Counted from the stretch's first letter, positions 11,579 to 24,154 are shown. The stretch is DNA of 64,000 nucleotides from Tillandsia leiboldiana (GCA_029204045.2 CM055063.1:36365562-36429561), one strand, 5' to 3'. Notes: generated by a model not told the origin, from the letters alone. Numbers and translations are program-made.

Positions 11579-11772
11579 CATTCACCAGCCGGAAATGTGA
11601 GATGAGTCTCGGCTGAGCCAGGGTTATATAGCGGGTAGAGTGTGGCTCCCCGGCTAATGACCGTTGTAGGTGGAGTGTAGCTCCCTACAAGGTCGGCTAA
11701 GGCTAGCGAGACGAGTCTCACATCGCCTGGTGCTTGTGAGTGTTCTTGAGCCTGACGTGGACGTCAGGGCTT

Positions 11773-11786
11773 AAAGGGGGGAAGAA
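11773..11786 (+). other. Polypurine tract of TRIM
   Basis: AAAGGGGGGAAGAA immediately precedes the second LTR. Confidence 0.85.
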
Positions 11787-11963
11787 TGTGACACCCCCGG
11801 AATTTGGATTAGTCCTATATATAAATGATATAATAGGACTAAATCTCTAACCCGGCTATAGCATTTTGGATGGTAGCAAGATCCAAGAGGAACATGAGAG
11901 TTAAGCGTGCTAGAGCTAGAGTAGTTCTAGGATGGGTGAGCCCCTGGGAAGTGGGGCGTCACA
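11787..11963 (+). repeat. 3' LTR of TRIM
   Basis: It is the same length as the 5' LTR, at an offset of 399 bp. I see three substitutions between them: one in CTATAGCATT and two near the C box of the 5S-like domain. Confidence 0.92.
11880..11952 (+). promoter_or_regulatory. 5S rRNA-like Pol III promoter domain, TRIM 3' LTR
   Basis: This is the second copy of the domain at 11481-11553. The C box here reads GGGTGAGCCCCTGGG rather than GGGTGACCCTCTGGG, so the two promoter copies may differ in strength. Confidence 0.83.
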
Positions 11964-13255
11964 CCGCGCGCTGTGCGGCACCCGCAGCGCGCGCCCGCGC
12001 ACTGTGCGGCGCCTGCCTGCGCACGCCCGCGCGCACCCGCCGCGCGCGCAGCGCCGCTGCATACTGCGCGCGGCGCCAATGGGCGCCCGCGCAGCATCAG
12101 CATCGGCCGCGCGCACCCGCTGCGCGCGCCCCTGACGCGCGCGCAGCACCGCTGCATGCTGCGCGCGGCGCCAATGGGCGTCCGCGCAGCATCAGCACCG
12201 GCCGCGCGCGGCGCATATGCGCGCCGGCGCGGCTCCAGCTGCGGCCACCCAAAAACCTGTGGACAGCAGTCCACACCAAAAAAAAACCAAAACTAAAAGA
12301 AAAGCAAAACTCAGGAATCCAAGGTTCCTTCAAAAAAAACTGCACATACCATTGTCGGAAGCTCGTCGCGTGCGCGCTCCGCTCGCCCCACGCCGACAGC
12401 AGGAAGTTGCACCAAGAAAGCTCAACCAATCCCTTCTCTATCCCTTCTTCTTATCTTCTCCCTCTTCCTTCTTTTTTTTTTTCTTCTTCTCTCTTTCTCT
12501 CATTCTCTCCTTCCTCTGTTTTATCCCATTTCCTCTGCTTCAGAGAGGAGGAAGAAGGAGTGAGGTGGCGTTGCTAATTAGCAAAAGGCTAATTAAAGGG
12601 GAGGTGGGGGTGGTTGGGAGCATTAAATGCACCCAAGGAAAAAAAATATCCAACTCACTCTTATCCACTCCCTTAACCAAAACATATCACTAACCCTTTT
12701 CTTTCCTTCAAACCTCTCAGACCCAAAACCCCAAAATGCCACAAATTAATTAACAAAATTAATTAAATAATCCATAAAGCCCCTAACAACTCACTTTTTG
12801 CCTTCGAGGCCTCCGCCTCCGTCCGGAACCTCCCGAATTCCGCTGTAATCTGAAAATACACATGCTCAGAGCTTTTTTCTCCTCAAAAAGCTCAACCGTG
12901 GAGTCGGTGTGCTCAAACCAAAAACCGGCTCCAAAACTATCAGTTCCAACTCACTTTTTGCCCTCGGGTCCTCCGTGTCAGTCCGGAACCTCCCGAACTC
13001 CGCTGTAAACATAAAATACACCTGTTCCAAGTGTTTCCCAATTTTTCTGCACAGCACGGTGGAGTCGGTGCTTCCCAAACCAGTCCTCTATCGCGTACAA
13101 TGCCCGAAAAACTCCGAATCAAGCTGGGGCTTCCGCGTAGACCCAATTCAACCCGAACTCATCTGTAATCCGATATGGAACACGCTCGAGGCGATTTATC
13201 CACACCACGCCATCTCATGAGGTCGGTGCGCTATCCGAAATCCCGGTATTCTACA

Positions 13256-13275
13256 CTCTCCCCTCCTTAAAAAGG
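13256..13275 (-). other. Polypurine tract of element B
   Basis: The minus strand reads CCTTTTTAAGGAGGGGAGAG, directly before the LTR start TGTAG. The conserved GAGGACGAAAC motif lies just upstream. Confidence 0.8.
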
Positions 13276-13382
13276 TTTCGTCCTCGAAACCCAAAATAAA
13301 TCCATAACTCAGGAGGGTGTCTCAATCCAAGGGAATAGGAGATCCTCAACTCATCCCCGGCTCTCAAGTGGCCTTTCTCTAA

Positions 13383-13568
13383 TCACAAGGCTCCCTTGAA
13401 CCTTCGCCATGGTATAACCCGACTGCATAATTCCTTAGCTTCCCGAGCAAGAATTTGTATCGGTTGCCTCTGATAGCTCAAACCCTTGTCCAACTCCAAA
13501 GAAGCAGACCCCAAAACATGCGGGGGATCAAATCCATACATTCCTCGGAATAAAGATAACTCTTTCAC
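13383..13568 (-). pseudogene. Pol C-terminal remnant (element B)
   Basis: The minus-strand frame contains LELDKGLSYQRQPIQILAR and EAKELCSRVIPW. These align with the tail of gypsy III pol (LEISEDLRYEERPLRILNR and EVRELRNWVIPY). It is the end of the integrase/chromodomain-like region; the following residues are out of frame. Confidence 0.7.
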
Positions 13569-13984
13569 TACTCATACAGCCACCCACGGCTCAAACTCGG
13601 AAGTACACTCTCGTATCCATCAATAAGAAAGAACCCAACATCAGGATCATTCCCCAACCCCTAACTCTCGATTTTGAAAACCAGCCGGCAACGGCGAAAA
13701 GTTCAAAAATCCCGAATGGCGAGTGCCTTCACCCCAATCAAACAAGAACAGGCTCCGGCACCTTTTCCATTTCTAGAGTAGCCCTCCGAAATCGTCGATC
13801 AGTTCGTCAAGCCTCGGCATAAACAGAAAAAGGGAGAGGGCATTGGAGGTGTTCCTGCTACAACCAACACTCCATATTCCAAACTTCCAACGGTGGCATC
13901 CGCTGAACAGTTACCTCATTCCAAGGTTGCACTACTTGCCTACTCAAGGTGTGCCTGATCATAATGTCCCCCGCCGAGATAGAA

Positions 13985-14500
13985 CTACAAAATCAATCCT
14001 ATATCTCGGGTAATCTCTGACCACCGGCAATCATCCACATCAATGCTGGCATCATCCTCAGCTGAAACACAGCATTCCTCAAATTCTAAGGGCGGCAGGG
14101 CCCTAGTCAAACCACTTGGCCGCGCTGCAAGCTCAAAATGCCCCATCCGGGTTCTGATCACTCGCTGTCGTATTCCCACGACGTGGTACTGGGTCACACA
14201 GACCTCCCGATCCATCAAATCCCGCAGCTGCACTATCAGCTCTCACTCTCTGTCTCGCAGGTGATACTCCAAGAGGTGTCATTGAGGTTGGCGCAGTTCC
14301 AAAACTATGTCATCACTATCTCGATCTCAAACTCACGAAACGGTGGCTTCAATATCAGCTTAAGTAGACTCACATTCGGGATCACACAGGCGATAAGGAT
14401 ATCCTTCAGTTCCGGTGCTGCCGTAGGCACCTCTTCTACAGTCGCTAGCAACGCGATACGACCACGACTCAACTCCGTCGTGGTCTAGCTCCCTCAATAA
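13985..14500 (-). pseudogene. RT remnants (element B)
   Basis: The minus strand shows LRDLMDREVCVTQ, the RT entry motif (compare LQDLMDKGFIRPS), then GHFELAARPSGLTRALPPLEF, which resembles GHYEFTVMPFGLTNAPAAF of gypsy RT. The two motifs lie far closer together than in an intact RT, so roughly a hundred codons between them are deleted. Upstream, near 14320-14430, further pieces of the protease-RT linker are recognisable in shifted frames. Confidence 0.62.
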
Positions 14501-14923
14501 CACACTCCTCCTGACCAGGTCCACGGAGGTTCATTGTCCCCTCTCGGCAATCCATAATAGCATAAATTGGGATAGCCAAATTCTATCCAACCTCATATCA
14601 ACATCTCTAAACCATTGGAGGACTGATACTTAGTGGTCAATTCCAAGGTCCTATCTGCACTGGGCAGGACTGGCAACACTCATCCATACGATAATCGTGA
14701 ACTGGAACCTGATCCTCACGTGCATAAACCAACAGCCCCAACTCTGGCCCCACACGAAGCTACCCCTGCTTCACTGAAGCACACACAAGCGGTGTCGGCA
14801 TCAACCATGCTTTGACTCCGATGACCTCAAGAAAATCACACCTGGTGAGATGCGACCCACTATCCTGGCGATGAAAGCGGCCCACGCAAAAAGGCACTCA
14901 CATCCTGGCACTGCTGCTGGTGC

Positions 14924-15681
14924 CTACACTGTCGAGAAACTCCTGGTCTCTGTCTCCTCTGAGACCCATGATCCAGAGACTGGAATCATGGCAAGCTCGA
15001 TCCACTCAACTATCTCAAAATCCGACGATGCTGGAAGTTTCTCACTGGAGCTGGTCCCTCGCTCCTCGTCCCTCTTGGACGTGGTCACTGATCCTCGGTC
15101 AATCCATCGAGCATGCACCATCGCTGCATTGAAGGTCGGCACTCGCTGAGAATACACAAAGAGATAGCCATCCAGATGCAGTCCCCTCTCAATCATAAAC
15201 AACCTCTAATCCTCATCCTGGACGACAAGGGGTACACTGCTCAACCGTCGTAGCAACTCGCTCCCGGTGGTCCAGCAGGACGAACACGATGCCACTACTC
15301 TCGGCGTCCCTATCCAAAGTGCATAACCAAGTGCACCAGATGCTTCTCCTTGGCGAACAATCTTCAGATAACTTTCCAAAGCAGCAATCCAGTTCTTGGC
15401 CTCCTAAGGCTCCAAACTCGGCCCCGAAATCCGCGAGGGATGGAATTGTATGAAGTAAAACAACCGATCGGCAATCATTTGCTGCTCCTGCACTATTCAC
15501 AGTGCGACCTGGGTCGAAGTCGACGATGTCGCGGCCAAAGTACTACTGGCGATACCCCGGGAGATGCTCTCAACTCAAGCATGCGCATCACGCGCTCCAT
15601 GTTCTCTTCCTGGCGCCGCATCGCCTCAACGTCTGGGCTACTTGGGCCTGTGACTCTCAGACCTCGCTCTGCTTTATCCAC
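14924..15681 (-). pseudogene. Gag remnants (element B)
   Basis: Minus-strand frames at 15493-15681, 15213-15500 and 14924-15202 follow the order of gypsy gag. The first has RRQEENMERVMRMLE, a Gln/Glu-rich N-terminal segment. The second has LCTLDRDAESS, the counterpart of the HCLDGDADFWW core. The third has RVPTFNAAMVHARWIDRGS, the counterpart of RFQTLEAAAEHAQWVERGD in gypsy III. Frameshifts separate them and no zinc knuckle is visible. Confidence 0.68.
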
Positions 15682-16030
15682 TTAGCCTTCTGCCGTTCAA
15701 CTCCTCATCCAAGGTCAAACACGCCCTTGCCGCTGCACGGTGTCTCGGAAGCATCGAAAATCACTGCAACAGAACAAACATTAGGACCAAAACACTCTCG
15801 ACCCAATCAAGCGAAAGTCTAAAACATGTTACCCATTCTAAAGCATTATGTTGTCTGCAGCCAACATAATCATCTTTAGAGAAATAACATGTAAAATCAC
15901 TCGCCCCAATCCTCTGGGGGAGGTGCAGACTCAATCAGGACTCTCGCTAAAGTCACGTCTCTCACGACAGTCATCCCACTGTCCAACCAATAGACTAGGG
16001 TTTCTAAGTCCTCAATGACCTACAACCTAG

Positions 16031-16042
16031 GCTCTGATACCA
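16031..16042 (-). other. Primer-binding site of element B
   Basis: The minus strand reads TGGTATCAGAGC, complementary to tRNA-Met, and starts 8 bases after the 5' LTR end. Confidence 0.9.
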
Positions 16043-16050
16043 CCTTAATC

Positions 16051-19000
16051 TGTCACGCCCCGGGGTCGAAACTGCGACCCGGGCCCGCCAACAGATCCGC
16101 CATCTGTACGGGAACTGCCGCACAGACGAAGCGTCTACCCTGCAAGTCAGATCTAGAGCTAAAAAATAAATGTATCAGAGCTGATAATAAAACTAGTAGC
16201 TAACAAAGATCACTGAACATCTGAAAAAGTAAAACTCCACTAATACACCAAACCTCAAATATAGGTCTCTCAAATAATACAAGCCTCACTGATCTCTCAG
16301 AATGTCCAGTACAAAAGCGGAATCATAAAATACAGGGTACATCTACCTCTGACTCTCAATGCTGGTAAGGAACTAAACGGCCACGTCCTCACCTCGATCA
16401 GCTGTCTCCGCGCGAGCTAAGCCGGAACAGCAGCCTCAGGAAACCTGTCACCGCAGCGGGTGTGAGAACTACTGCAAAGGTAGTTCCCAGTGGGTACCGT
16501 CCCAATATCCACGGTATGCCCACTAAGTCTACTGGAGGCACAACAGATAGGTATGCAGATAGATAGATAGATAAATAGATAAAAACTGAAGGAACTATAG
16601 CTATCAAGTCTCAATCATCATGCTCAAGAAACTCTACTAATGATGAAATGTGCATACACTCGCTACTGCTAACATTCCTCAAGTATCATGCTCAAAGGAA
16701 ACTCATCTATGAACATGCTATGAAACTCACTCACACATATCACTCAATCTCAATGACTGTTCCACTTTGGAGCAGTCAAGCAAACCTGCGCTCATCTACT
16801 GCCACTACGCCCAAACAGGACTTGGTCTTATGTAGGGTGTCCCTCAAGGACTATCTCAGTAACCTCATCGCAGTCTCGTCAGGCTCGGTATCATCATCGC
16901 ATCCGGAGCGTAGCTCGCGGGGAGCGACCCCGCGAACTCAAGTATCTCATAACTGGCATAAAATGCCAGGCTCAGCAGGCTATAATCCACGATCAAACAG
17001 ATCGGTATCACGAGCTCGAAAGCACAACTCGGTCGGAGAAAGACTCCACGACTCGATCAGGAAATGCCCACACGATCTCAAAGCTATGTCGGAGAAACCT
17101 CGACGACTCAATCTGATAATGCATAACCCATGGCTAAGTCGGGAAACCTCCACGACTCGATCTGCCAGAACCCCCAAAACTCTCGAAGCTAAGTGGGAGA
17201 ACCATCTCCACCACTAAATCAGATCACAACCCATGAACTAGAGTAAACCAATCAGGGAAATAAATTCTCAAAATCTCACACGGGAGGCCTGGAAATTCTG
17301 ATCGACTGCAACCTACAACCCTATCAAACAAGAACAGGCTGCAGGCATAGCCGCCCATAGCTTCCGCCCCCGAACTGGAAAAATGCTAAACTCTCTCATG
17401 ACACTAGGAAGTCATCACACAATGCTATAAAAATCTACTCGGCCCTCAGCACGAGTATACATGCACCTCGAACTATCTGGACCATTCATAATACTCTAAA
17501 TATTTTAAAAAAAACCTTTAAAATATGAGTTTCACTTAAAACCGGTTACAAAATTATTATGAAGGTCCAGATAGGTCCCGAATCTCAAGAATATATGATG
17601 TCTAGTGTCGAAAGGTCTCTAGATCATGCAAAAAAAATAACAGGGGCTCAGGAACATATTTCTATAATCTTCTAGGCAACTATCAGATTTAATTATAGAG
17701 GAAAAACATAATAAACATGATCAAAATGCATTCAGGAGCATTAAAGGGCATTCCATAAATTTTGGAGAAATTCTAACCCACCTGGAACGCATTCCGTAGG
17801 CAACGCTGAAGTTGGTGTAGAGCTGAAACCTCGAACTGATGAAACTCCGAAAAACGCGCCGCGCGCGCACACTGCCGCGTACTTGGAAAAATTCCCGGGA
17901 GCTCAAATAAATTCCAGCATCAATTAAAAAAAGCTCCAAGTATCCACAACACACCTAAAATTCTTGCTCACACAATCCCCAGTTACTTAAGTCCACTTTC
18001 ACATACACACAATTATACACTTACCAATCCACCTCTCCAAACATTAAGCCCTTATACACCACTATCCACAACAGCCACAAGTCCATCATAAAAAGAAAGC
18101 TCATCTCTATAATCATTTAAATCCACCCACAATGCATACACATATTACTCACCAATCCATTAGTACAAACCAAACTCACAACACTGACAAACACACACAC
18201 ACAGCACTATCTAGAAATTATGCTCTCATAATACAATTTACCAAAAAATCCACAATCCATTCTCTACAAGCTCCAAATTCACACAAAGCTCACAGCTTAT
18301 ACAAAAGGATCCTCATCATCATTATCATCATCATCATAATTATCATCATCATCATCATCATAATTATCATCATCATCATCATCATAATTTTCATCATCAT
18401 CATCATAATTATCATCATCATCATCATAATTATCAGCATCATCATCATCTGCTCCGGCCCCCGCACGACTCCAAGTCGCAAAAACCTCTACAAGCCGCCG
18501 CGCACAACAGAGCTGCAGAACCAAGAACAAAAAGGGAGGAAAAAGGGGACCACATTAGCTCGGTCAACAAAAACGAGTCGCAAGCTCAATGGGCAAAACC
18601 AGCCCTCCGCTCGCCCGCCGACCGCTCGCAACGACCGCACGCGCCGCTGCCGCAGGCCGCGCGGCGCCCGCGCGCTGCTGCTAGCCACAGCCCGCGCGCT
18701 GCCGCCGCTGCAGCTGCTGGCGCTGCAGCAGATGCCACGCGGTGCTGCCGCTGCAGCCGCCAGCCGCCAGCCGCGCTGCCCGCGCGGCGCCTGGGCCCGC
18801 CGCGCGGCGCAGGGGCCCGCCGCGCGAGGCCCTGGCCCGCCTCGCGCGGCCCATGCGCGCTCACAGCGGCGCCCGCACGCTGTGCGGCACCCGCAGCGCG
18901 CGCCCGCGCGCTGTGCGGCGCCTGCCTGCGCACGCCCGCGCGCACCCGCCGCGCGCGCAGCGCCGCTGCATGCTGCGCGCGGCGCCAATGGGCGCCCGCG

Positions 19001-20164
19001 CAGCATCAGCATCGGCCGCGCGCACCCGCTGCGCGCGCCCCTGACGCGCGCGCAGCACCGCTGCATGCTGCGCGCGGCACCAATGGGCGCCCGCGCAGCA
19101 TCAGCACCGGCCGCGCGCGGCGCATATGCGCGCCCGCGCGGCTCCAGCTGCGGCCACCCAGAAACCTGTGGACAGCAGTCCACACCAAAAAAAAACCAAA
19201 ACTAAAAGAAAAGCAAAACTCAGGAATCCAAGGTTCCTTCAAAAAAAACTGCACATACCATTGTCGGAAGCTCGTCGCGTGCGCGCTCCGCTCGCCCCAC
19301 GCCGACAGCAGGAAGTTGCACCAACAAAGCTCAACCAATCCCTTCTCTATCCCTTCTTCTCATCTTCTCCCTCTTCCTTCTTTTTTTTTTTTCTTCTTTT
19401 CTCTTTCTCTCATTCTCTCCTTCCTCTGTTTTATCCCATTTCCTTTGCTTCAGAGAGGAGGAAGAAGGAGTGAGGTGGCGTTGCTAATTAGCAAAAGGCT
19501 AATTAAAGGGGAGGTGGGGGTGGTTGGGAGCATTAAATGAACCCAAGGAAAAAAATATCCAACTCACTCTTATCCACTCCCTTAACCAAAACATATCACT
19601 AACCCTTTTCTTTCCTTCAAACCTCCCAGACCCAAAACCCCAAAATGCCACAAATTAATTAACAAAATTAATTAAATAATCCATAAAGCCCCTAACAACT
19701 CACTTTTTACCTTCGAGGCCTCCGCCTCCGTCCGGAACCTCCCGAATTCCGCTGTAATCTGAAAATACACATGCTCAAAGCTTTTTTCTCCTCAAAAAGC
19801 TCAACCGTGGAGTCGGTGTGCTCAAACCAAAAACCGGCTCCAAAACTGTCAGTTCCAACTCACTTTTTGCCCTCGGGTCCTCCGTGTCAGTCCGGAACCT
19901 CCCGAACTCCGCTGTAAACATAAAATACACATGTTCCAAGTGTTTCCCAATTTTTCTGCACAGCACGGTGGAGTCGGTGCTTCCCAAACCAGTCCTCTAT
20001 CGCGTACAATGCCCGAAAAACTCCGAATCAAGCTGGGGCTTCCGCGTAGACCCAATTCAACCCGAACTCATCTGTAATCCAATATGGAACACGCTCGAGG
20101 CGATTTATCCACACCACGCCATCTCACGAGGTCGGTGCGCTATCCGAAATCCCGGTATTCTACA
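16051..20164 (-). repeat. 5' LTR of element B
   Basis: This 4114-bp LTR begins TGTAGAATACC at 20164 and ends GGGGCGTGACA at 16051 on the minus strand. It is nearly identical to the 3' LTR apart from the TRIM insertion and a few microsatellite changes, which indicates a fairly recent insertion despite the defective interior. Confidence 0.93.
18312..18450 (+). repeat. (ATC)n microsatellite
   Basis: This is the counterpart of 10820-10960 in the partner LTR, shorter by a few units. It creates a spurious poly-Ile/poly-Asp frame. Confidence 0.95.
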
Positions 20165-23100
20165 TCTAACCTGCAAGAAAAGGTACTACAACTAACAGAT
20201 ATCAGAGCTATAAGATAAAACTGCTGTAAAATTAAAACCAATCATCTGTACAACTGGAAATGAAGATACAAAGTCCATCTCCGATAAATGATAATCAGAC
20301 AATATCCTCAAATACAAAAAACTCAGAACTCAACAGGGAGGTAATCGTGAAAATAATACATCAGTGTACAACCTCTCAGTACAAGTCAGATTCTCACAAT
20401 ACATCAGTCTCTGAAAAGAGAAAAAAATAAAATAACTAATCTACTGACTGTACTATAGATCTCCACTGAATGGGGTACAACTACTCTCCAAAGATAGGTA
20501 GGGATCTAGCTCGCGACTCCCTCGCCTCGAACAGCAACCGCAGAATCGGCAACACCCGCTAAGACTCTGCAAAACAAAGGAGAGAAAAGACAAAGGAGGG
20601 GGAAAACCCCAAATGGGCGTGAGAACTATACCAAAAGGGAGTTCTCAGTGGGTACCACCGCCAGGCCCGACGATCTGCCCACCAAGTCTACTAGAGGCAT
20701 AAGATAACCAAGTAGTAAAGATTGAAATAAGAAAGCTGGAGACTCTCAACAGCTACCATGTCTCTATCTAAATGCTCAAATGGGGGAAACCAATGAAAGG
20801 TATGCAACCACTCGCACACGAGGTGCACAATCGACCCAATCGAGCTGACTGCCACATCGAGTCCAGTCAAGCCTGCGCCTCCCTAGTATATCAACATAGG
20901 ATGTCCAATCGGATTAACTCGCTATCGAAAAGTGGCACATGCATGCTATAGTCGAAATCCACGCTCTCTCAGAACGGATAGACTCAAGGTCCCCAAACTT
21001 CTTGCACAATGGTCAAAGTACACACAACGACCCGGGAACACCGTCAACCCAAACAGCTCCCAACAACACTATCACTGGTCTAATCATAGCTACTAGACTC
21101 CACTCATCCCCCAGGCACGAGTGCAACAATAAAAGTATCTGTCTGAATAAACCCAATCAATGGACCAGTAAAAACCGGCACTGCTTGTTCAAACTGTCTC
21201 AAGTATCTGCTAACAAATCGGTACTCACTGACCGATACTCAAGGTCTGGCTCTCACTGGCCGAGACTCAATGTCTGGCACTCACTAGCCGATGTGTAAAT
21301 CACCTACTCCGGAGTGGCACTCGAGGGGAGTGACCCGCATGAGTAAGTATCACTGTAACAAGTATCACTGTAACAAGTATAACTGTAACAAGTATCACCA
21401 TATAGCAGGACTAGATCACGACTCTGATCAAAGTGGGAAAACCCATCCACTAAAGGGAAACCCGATCCCCAAACCGAAACAACAATAAATAATAAGTGGA
21501 AAACTCCATCCACTAGAGAAAATCTGATACCCAATCTGATGCACAAGTACATATCCGGTTAACCGCCCAACATCCGCGGTCGCCGCAAAACCCCACAAGT
21601 CCACAATCAAGACCAACCTGTCCCAGACTCGAAGTCTCAACTACACTATCCCAAACCCCCGCTCGAACCCGAGCAACATGAACCACATGACTAACCAATA
21701 AGGAGAAAAGAAGCAAAACATAGTTTCTCCTAAGTCAAGTTCCAATATGATAGTGTAGCAGTAAAAGATGGCCTATCTAGATGTCCATACAAGCATGCAA
21801 ATGTCCTCAAGTAAGAATAAAGATAAGATAACGAATAGTAGCATCAACTAGAAATAACTACATGCCCGAAAATCAAGGATGAACTACCCCTGTCCATAAT
21901 CCATAAAAACTCCTCAGAGTAATTCCCGCACATAGATAAATCATCCTACTCCATCGAGTAAATCCAATCCCAAGAAAGTCTATGTGCTAACCTGGCATGC
22001 TAGTAACTTGCTACTATCATGAATCGATCACGCATAAAGATGTCAATAATAATCAAGCATGATCTCCATCTCATCAAGTATATAATAAATACAATCATCT
22101 ACCATATGCTAGATCTCAATTCCTCTAAGCATGTACAATAATCAAGTAAGCACCAATCAAATAATTAAGGCCATTTTCCATGCTTACATCTCAAATCTAT
22201 TAATTGTATATGTAATCATGCATGCTTTCTAATATATAGAATTAGAGAACCGTCCACCGATTCTGGGGATGAAGCAACCCACCTGAAACGCTTTCCGCAG
22301 GCAAAGCCGAAGTCGGTGAAGTGCGTAGTCACACGCTATCCAAAATCTGCCAAAACCGCACCCTTAGTATTCAGTCACACAAGCCTCTGTTCCAACCAAC
22401 AACATCACCAACAATCAATAACCAACACCACAACACTCCCCCAAAACAGCACATGATGTTTTTACAAACCAGCAGAGAAGAGGGGGATTTTCACCTGCAC
22501 ACAGTCCTCCAAAAATCCCGAAAAAATCACGGTTGTGATCCTCGCGATGAGTAGCCCCAAAACGAGTATTTATACTCCTCATTCCGACACCTGTAGGCCA
22601 AGAAACAATTAGAACAACACTGGAAGTCCACATCGTCAAGAACAAAAGCCTGCAGAAATTCAGTCCCAAAGAAGCTTAATTCTCACTTTCGAAACGACCT
22701 CAGAAAAATCCAATAAAAATACAGGTGCGTTCCTCTCGAAGCGTATATATCAATCGAGTCCTTAAACGCCTCATTCCGATGCTCGTATACCGAGAAAATC
22801 CAATAATACTCCACCGCTGTCCCAAATCTCACAGCAATACAAGGGGTCAAAGTTTGCCTCGAGAACCATGCCAAAAACCCAAAAATGAGACGAAGTGATC
22901 AACACAAAAATCGATGGCGTACCTCTCATGAACGCGCTGCCACAAAAATCAGCTCAAAATACCAATGGGGTGATCCAAGGTGCCTCGCGCACTGAAATGC
23001 GACGGTAAAAGCCAAAAATGAAGGAACATCGAAGTGCGCCGCGTTGCAGAAAACGTCGATGCCGGGGCCTCCAAAAATTCCGGCAATCCATCACGAGATG

Positions 23101-24154
23101 CCCCACAAAATGATGAACAATTTTCCTTAAGGCCTCACAGAGAGATGAGCTCGGGAAGAAGGCCAAAACGGGCTGCAAAGAAGGCCTTTTTATAGCCAAA
23201 CTGAACAAATCAAATAATACCGAATGGGTCCCATGTTTCGGGCACCCGAAACGATTCGAGCGCTCACAGTACCGCACAGTGCGCTCGAATCCTGGCCATC
23301 CATCAGCGCCCGAATCAACCAGATGCTGCCACGTCACCACAAAACAGTAAACAACAAGAACCGCCATCCGCGTTGCGCCACGTCGCCCGCGCCCAAACAG
23401 CAAATAGCGGCGCCGGCCACCCCGGCCGCGCCGCGTGGCACCCCCGCGCTCGCCCCGCGTACGTCGCCCGGCTGACCTGTGCGTACGGCCACCTGCTAGC
23501 CGGTACGGCCACCTGCCCCGGCCACCAACTCCGCTCCTCGCGTGGACCGCGTGCACTACACCGCTCCAACCATCAGCTGCCACGTGTCCCGCCCGCCGGT
23601 CCATGCACCAGGCCACACGTCCCATGGACCGCGCGCACGTGTGCTCGCCACTCCCCGGCCGCCTCGCATCTTGCCCCGGTGCACGCCGGCCCCGTGGACC
23701 GAGCGGCCCGCGCCTCTGCCCGCTGCCGCGCTCCGCCGCTGCCCACGCCGCCGGCGCTGCCCCCGGCTACCGGAACAGTAACCTTGCCTCGAAAATCGTG
23801 TTTTGGCATCCGGGCTCTGAAAAATACAAGTAAATAGTCCATTTCGATCGTTTTCGCGCGCTAAATCCAAATCCGCTGTCCATTTTGCCAAATTCCATTT
23901 CTAAAATTTGCTGAAGGCATCCAGATAAGTATTCTTAACCCAAATTTTGTGATGAGTCCAATTTTGATGTTCGTTTCGCGCAAAACCACTTCTAAACATT
24001 CGACGGGGTCCTCCGATTACCCACGTGATCCATTTTAAGCCCTGGGTCCAACACGTATGTCCAATTGGTGCGCAAACACCGCCGACACGCCACATAGGCC
24101 TCCAGAAGCTGCTGGTCACACTGTAAAAGCCCTGCAGAGATCCGGGTCACCACA
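20165..24154 (-). repeat. Main part of 5' LTR of element A
   Basis: The LTR starts TGTGGTGACC at 24154 and runs down to the element B insertion. The TSD copy TCTAA is 20165-20169, and the last 86 bp of the LTR are at 8472-8557. Total LTR length is about 4.07 kb. A CpG-rich block lies at about 23340-23770. There is no gene in this stretch. Confidence 0.88.

Larger units (their letters stand above)
11388..11963 (+). mobile_element. Cassandra-type TRIM retrotransposon
   Basis: This is a 576-bp non-autonomous miniature LTR retrotransposon. It has two 177-bp LTRs (11388-11564 and 11787-11963), a tRNA-Met primer-binding site directly after the first, a purine tract before the second, and a 222-bp internal region with no ORF. 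The flanking duplication is CCGCG (11383-11387 and 11964-11968). The matching empty site is visible in the other LTR of element B near 18871-18880. The LTRs differ at three positions that I can see. Each LTR contains a domain closely resembling plant 5S rRNA, the diagnostic trait of Cassandra elements. It has no coding capacity and must borrow enzymes. Confidence 0.9.
8558..13255 (-). repeat. 3' LTR of element B (interrupted by TRIM)
   Basis: On the minus strand it starts TGTAGAATACCGGG at 13255 and ends GGGGCGTGACA at 8558. After removal of the 576-bp TRIM and its 5-bp duplication it is about 4117 bp. That is within a few bases of the 4114-bp 5' LTR. It contains an (ATC)n microsatellite and a CpG-rich block. 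Confidence 0.92.
8558..20164 (-). mobile_element. Gypsy element B, defective, minus strand, with TSD
   Basis: This is a complete but coding-defective LTR retrotransposon inserted in the 5' LTR of element A. The flanking duplication is TCTAA (8553-8557 and 20165-20169). Reading the minus strand, the order is 5' LTR 20164-16051, primer-binding site 16042-16031, internal region 16050-13256 and 3' LTR 13255-8558. The internal region is only about 2.8 kb, compared with 5.1 kb in gypsy III, and holds scattered gag and pol remnants. It would need proteins in trans. The 3' LTR carries a TRIM insertion that the 5' LTR lacks. Confidence 0.92.
1..24154 (-). mobile_element. Gypsy element A (minus strand, runs off left edge)
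   Basis: This is an LTR retrotransposon read on the minus strand. Its 5' LTR is 24154-20165 plus 8557-8472, its primer-binding site is 8463-8452, its internal region is 8471-1390, and its 3' LTR begins at 1389 and leaves the window. The LTR starts TGTGGTGACC and ends ...GGGGCGTGACA. The two LTR copies match along all 1.39 kb that can be compared. The internal region is interrupted by a solo LTR (1898-5677) and the 5' LTR by element B (8558-20164). Its coding remnants are of Ty3/gypsy order (gag, protease, RT, RNase H). The insertion site lies inside the related LTR C; the expected left TSD is outside the window, so only the right flank (ACTAA, 24155-24159) can be proposed. Confidence 0.88.

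Noticed and set aside
8440..20164. Tandem LTR-internal-LTR-internal array of one family formed by unequal crossing over
   Set aside because: The TCTAA duplication and the change of LTR family at 8557/20165 show a nested insertion instead.
22321..22669. Short frames in 20170-24150 as small host genes
   Set aside because: They lie inside the 5' LTR of element A, have no recognisable domain and show no sign of conservation as coding sequence.
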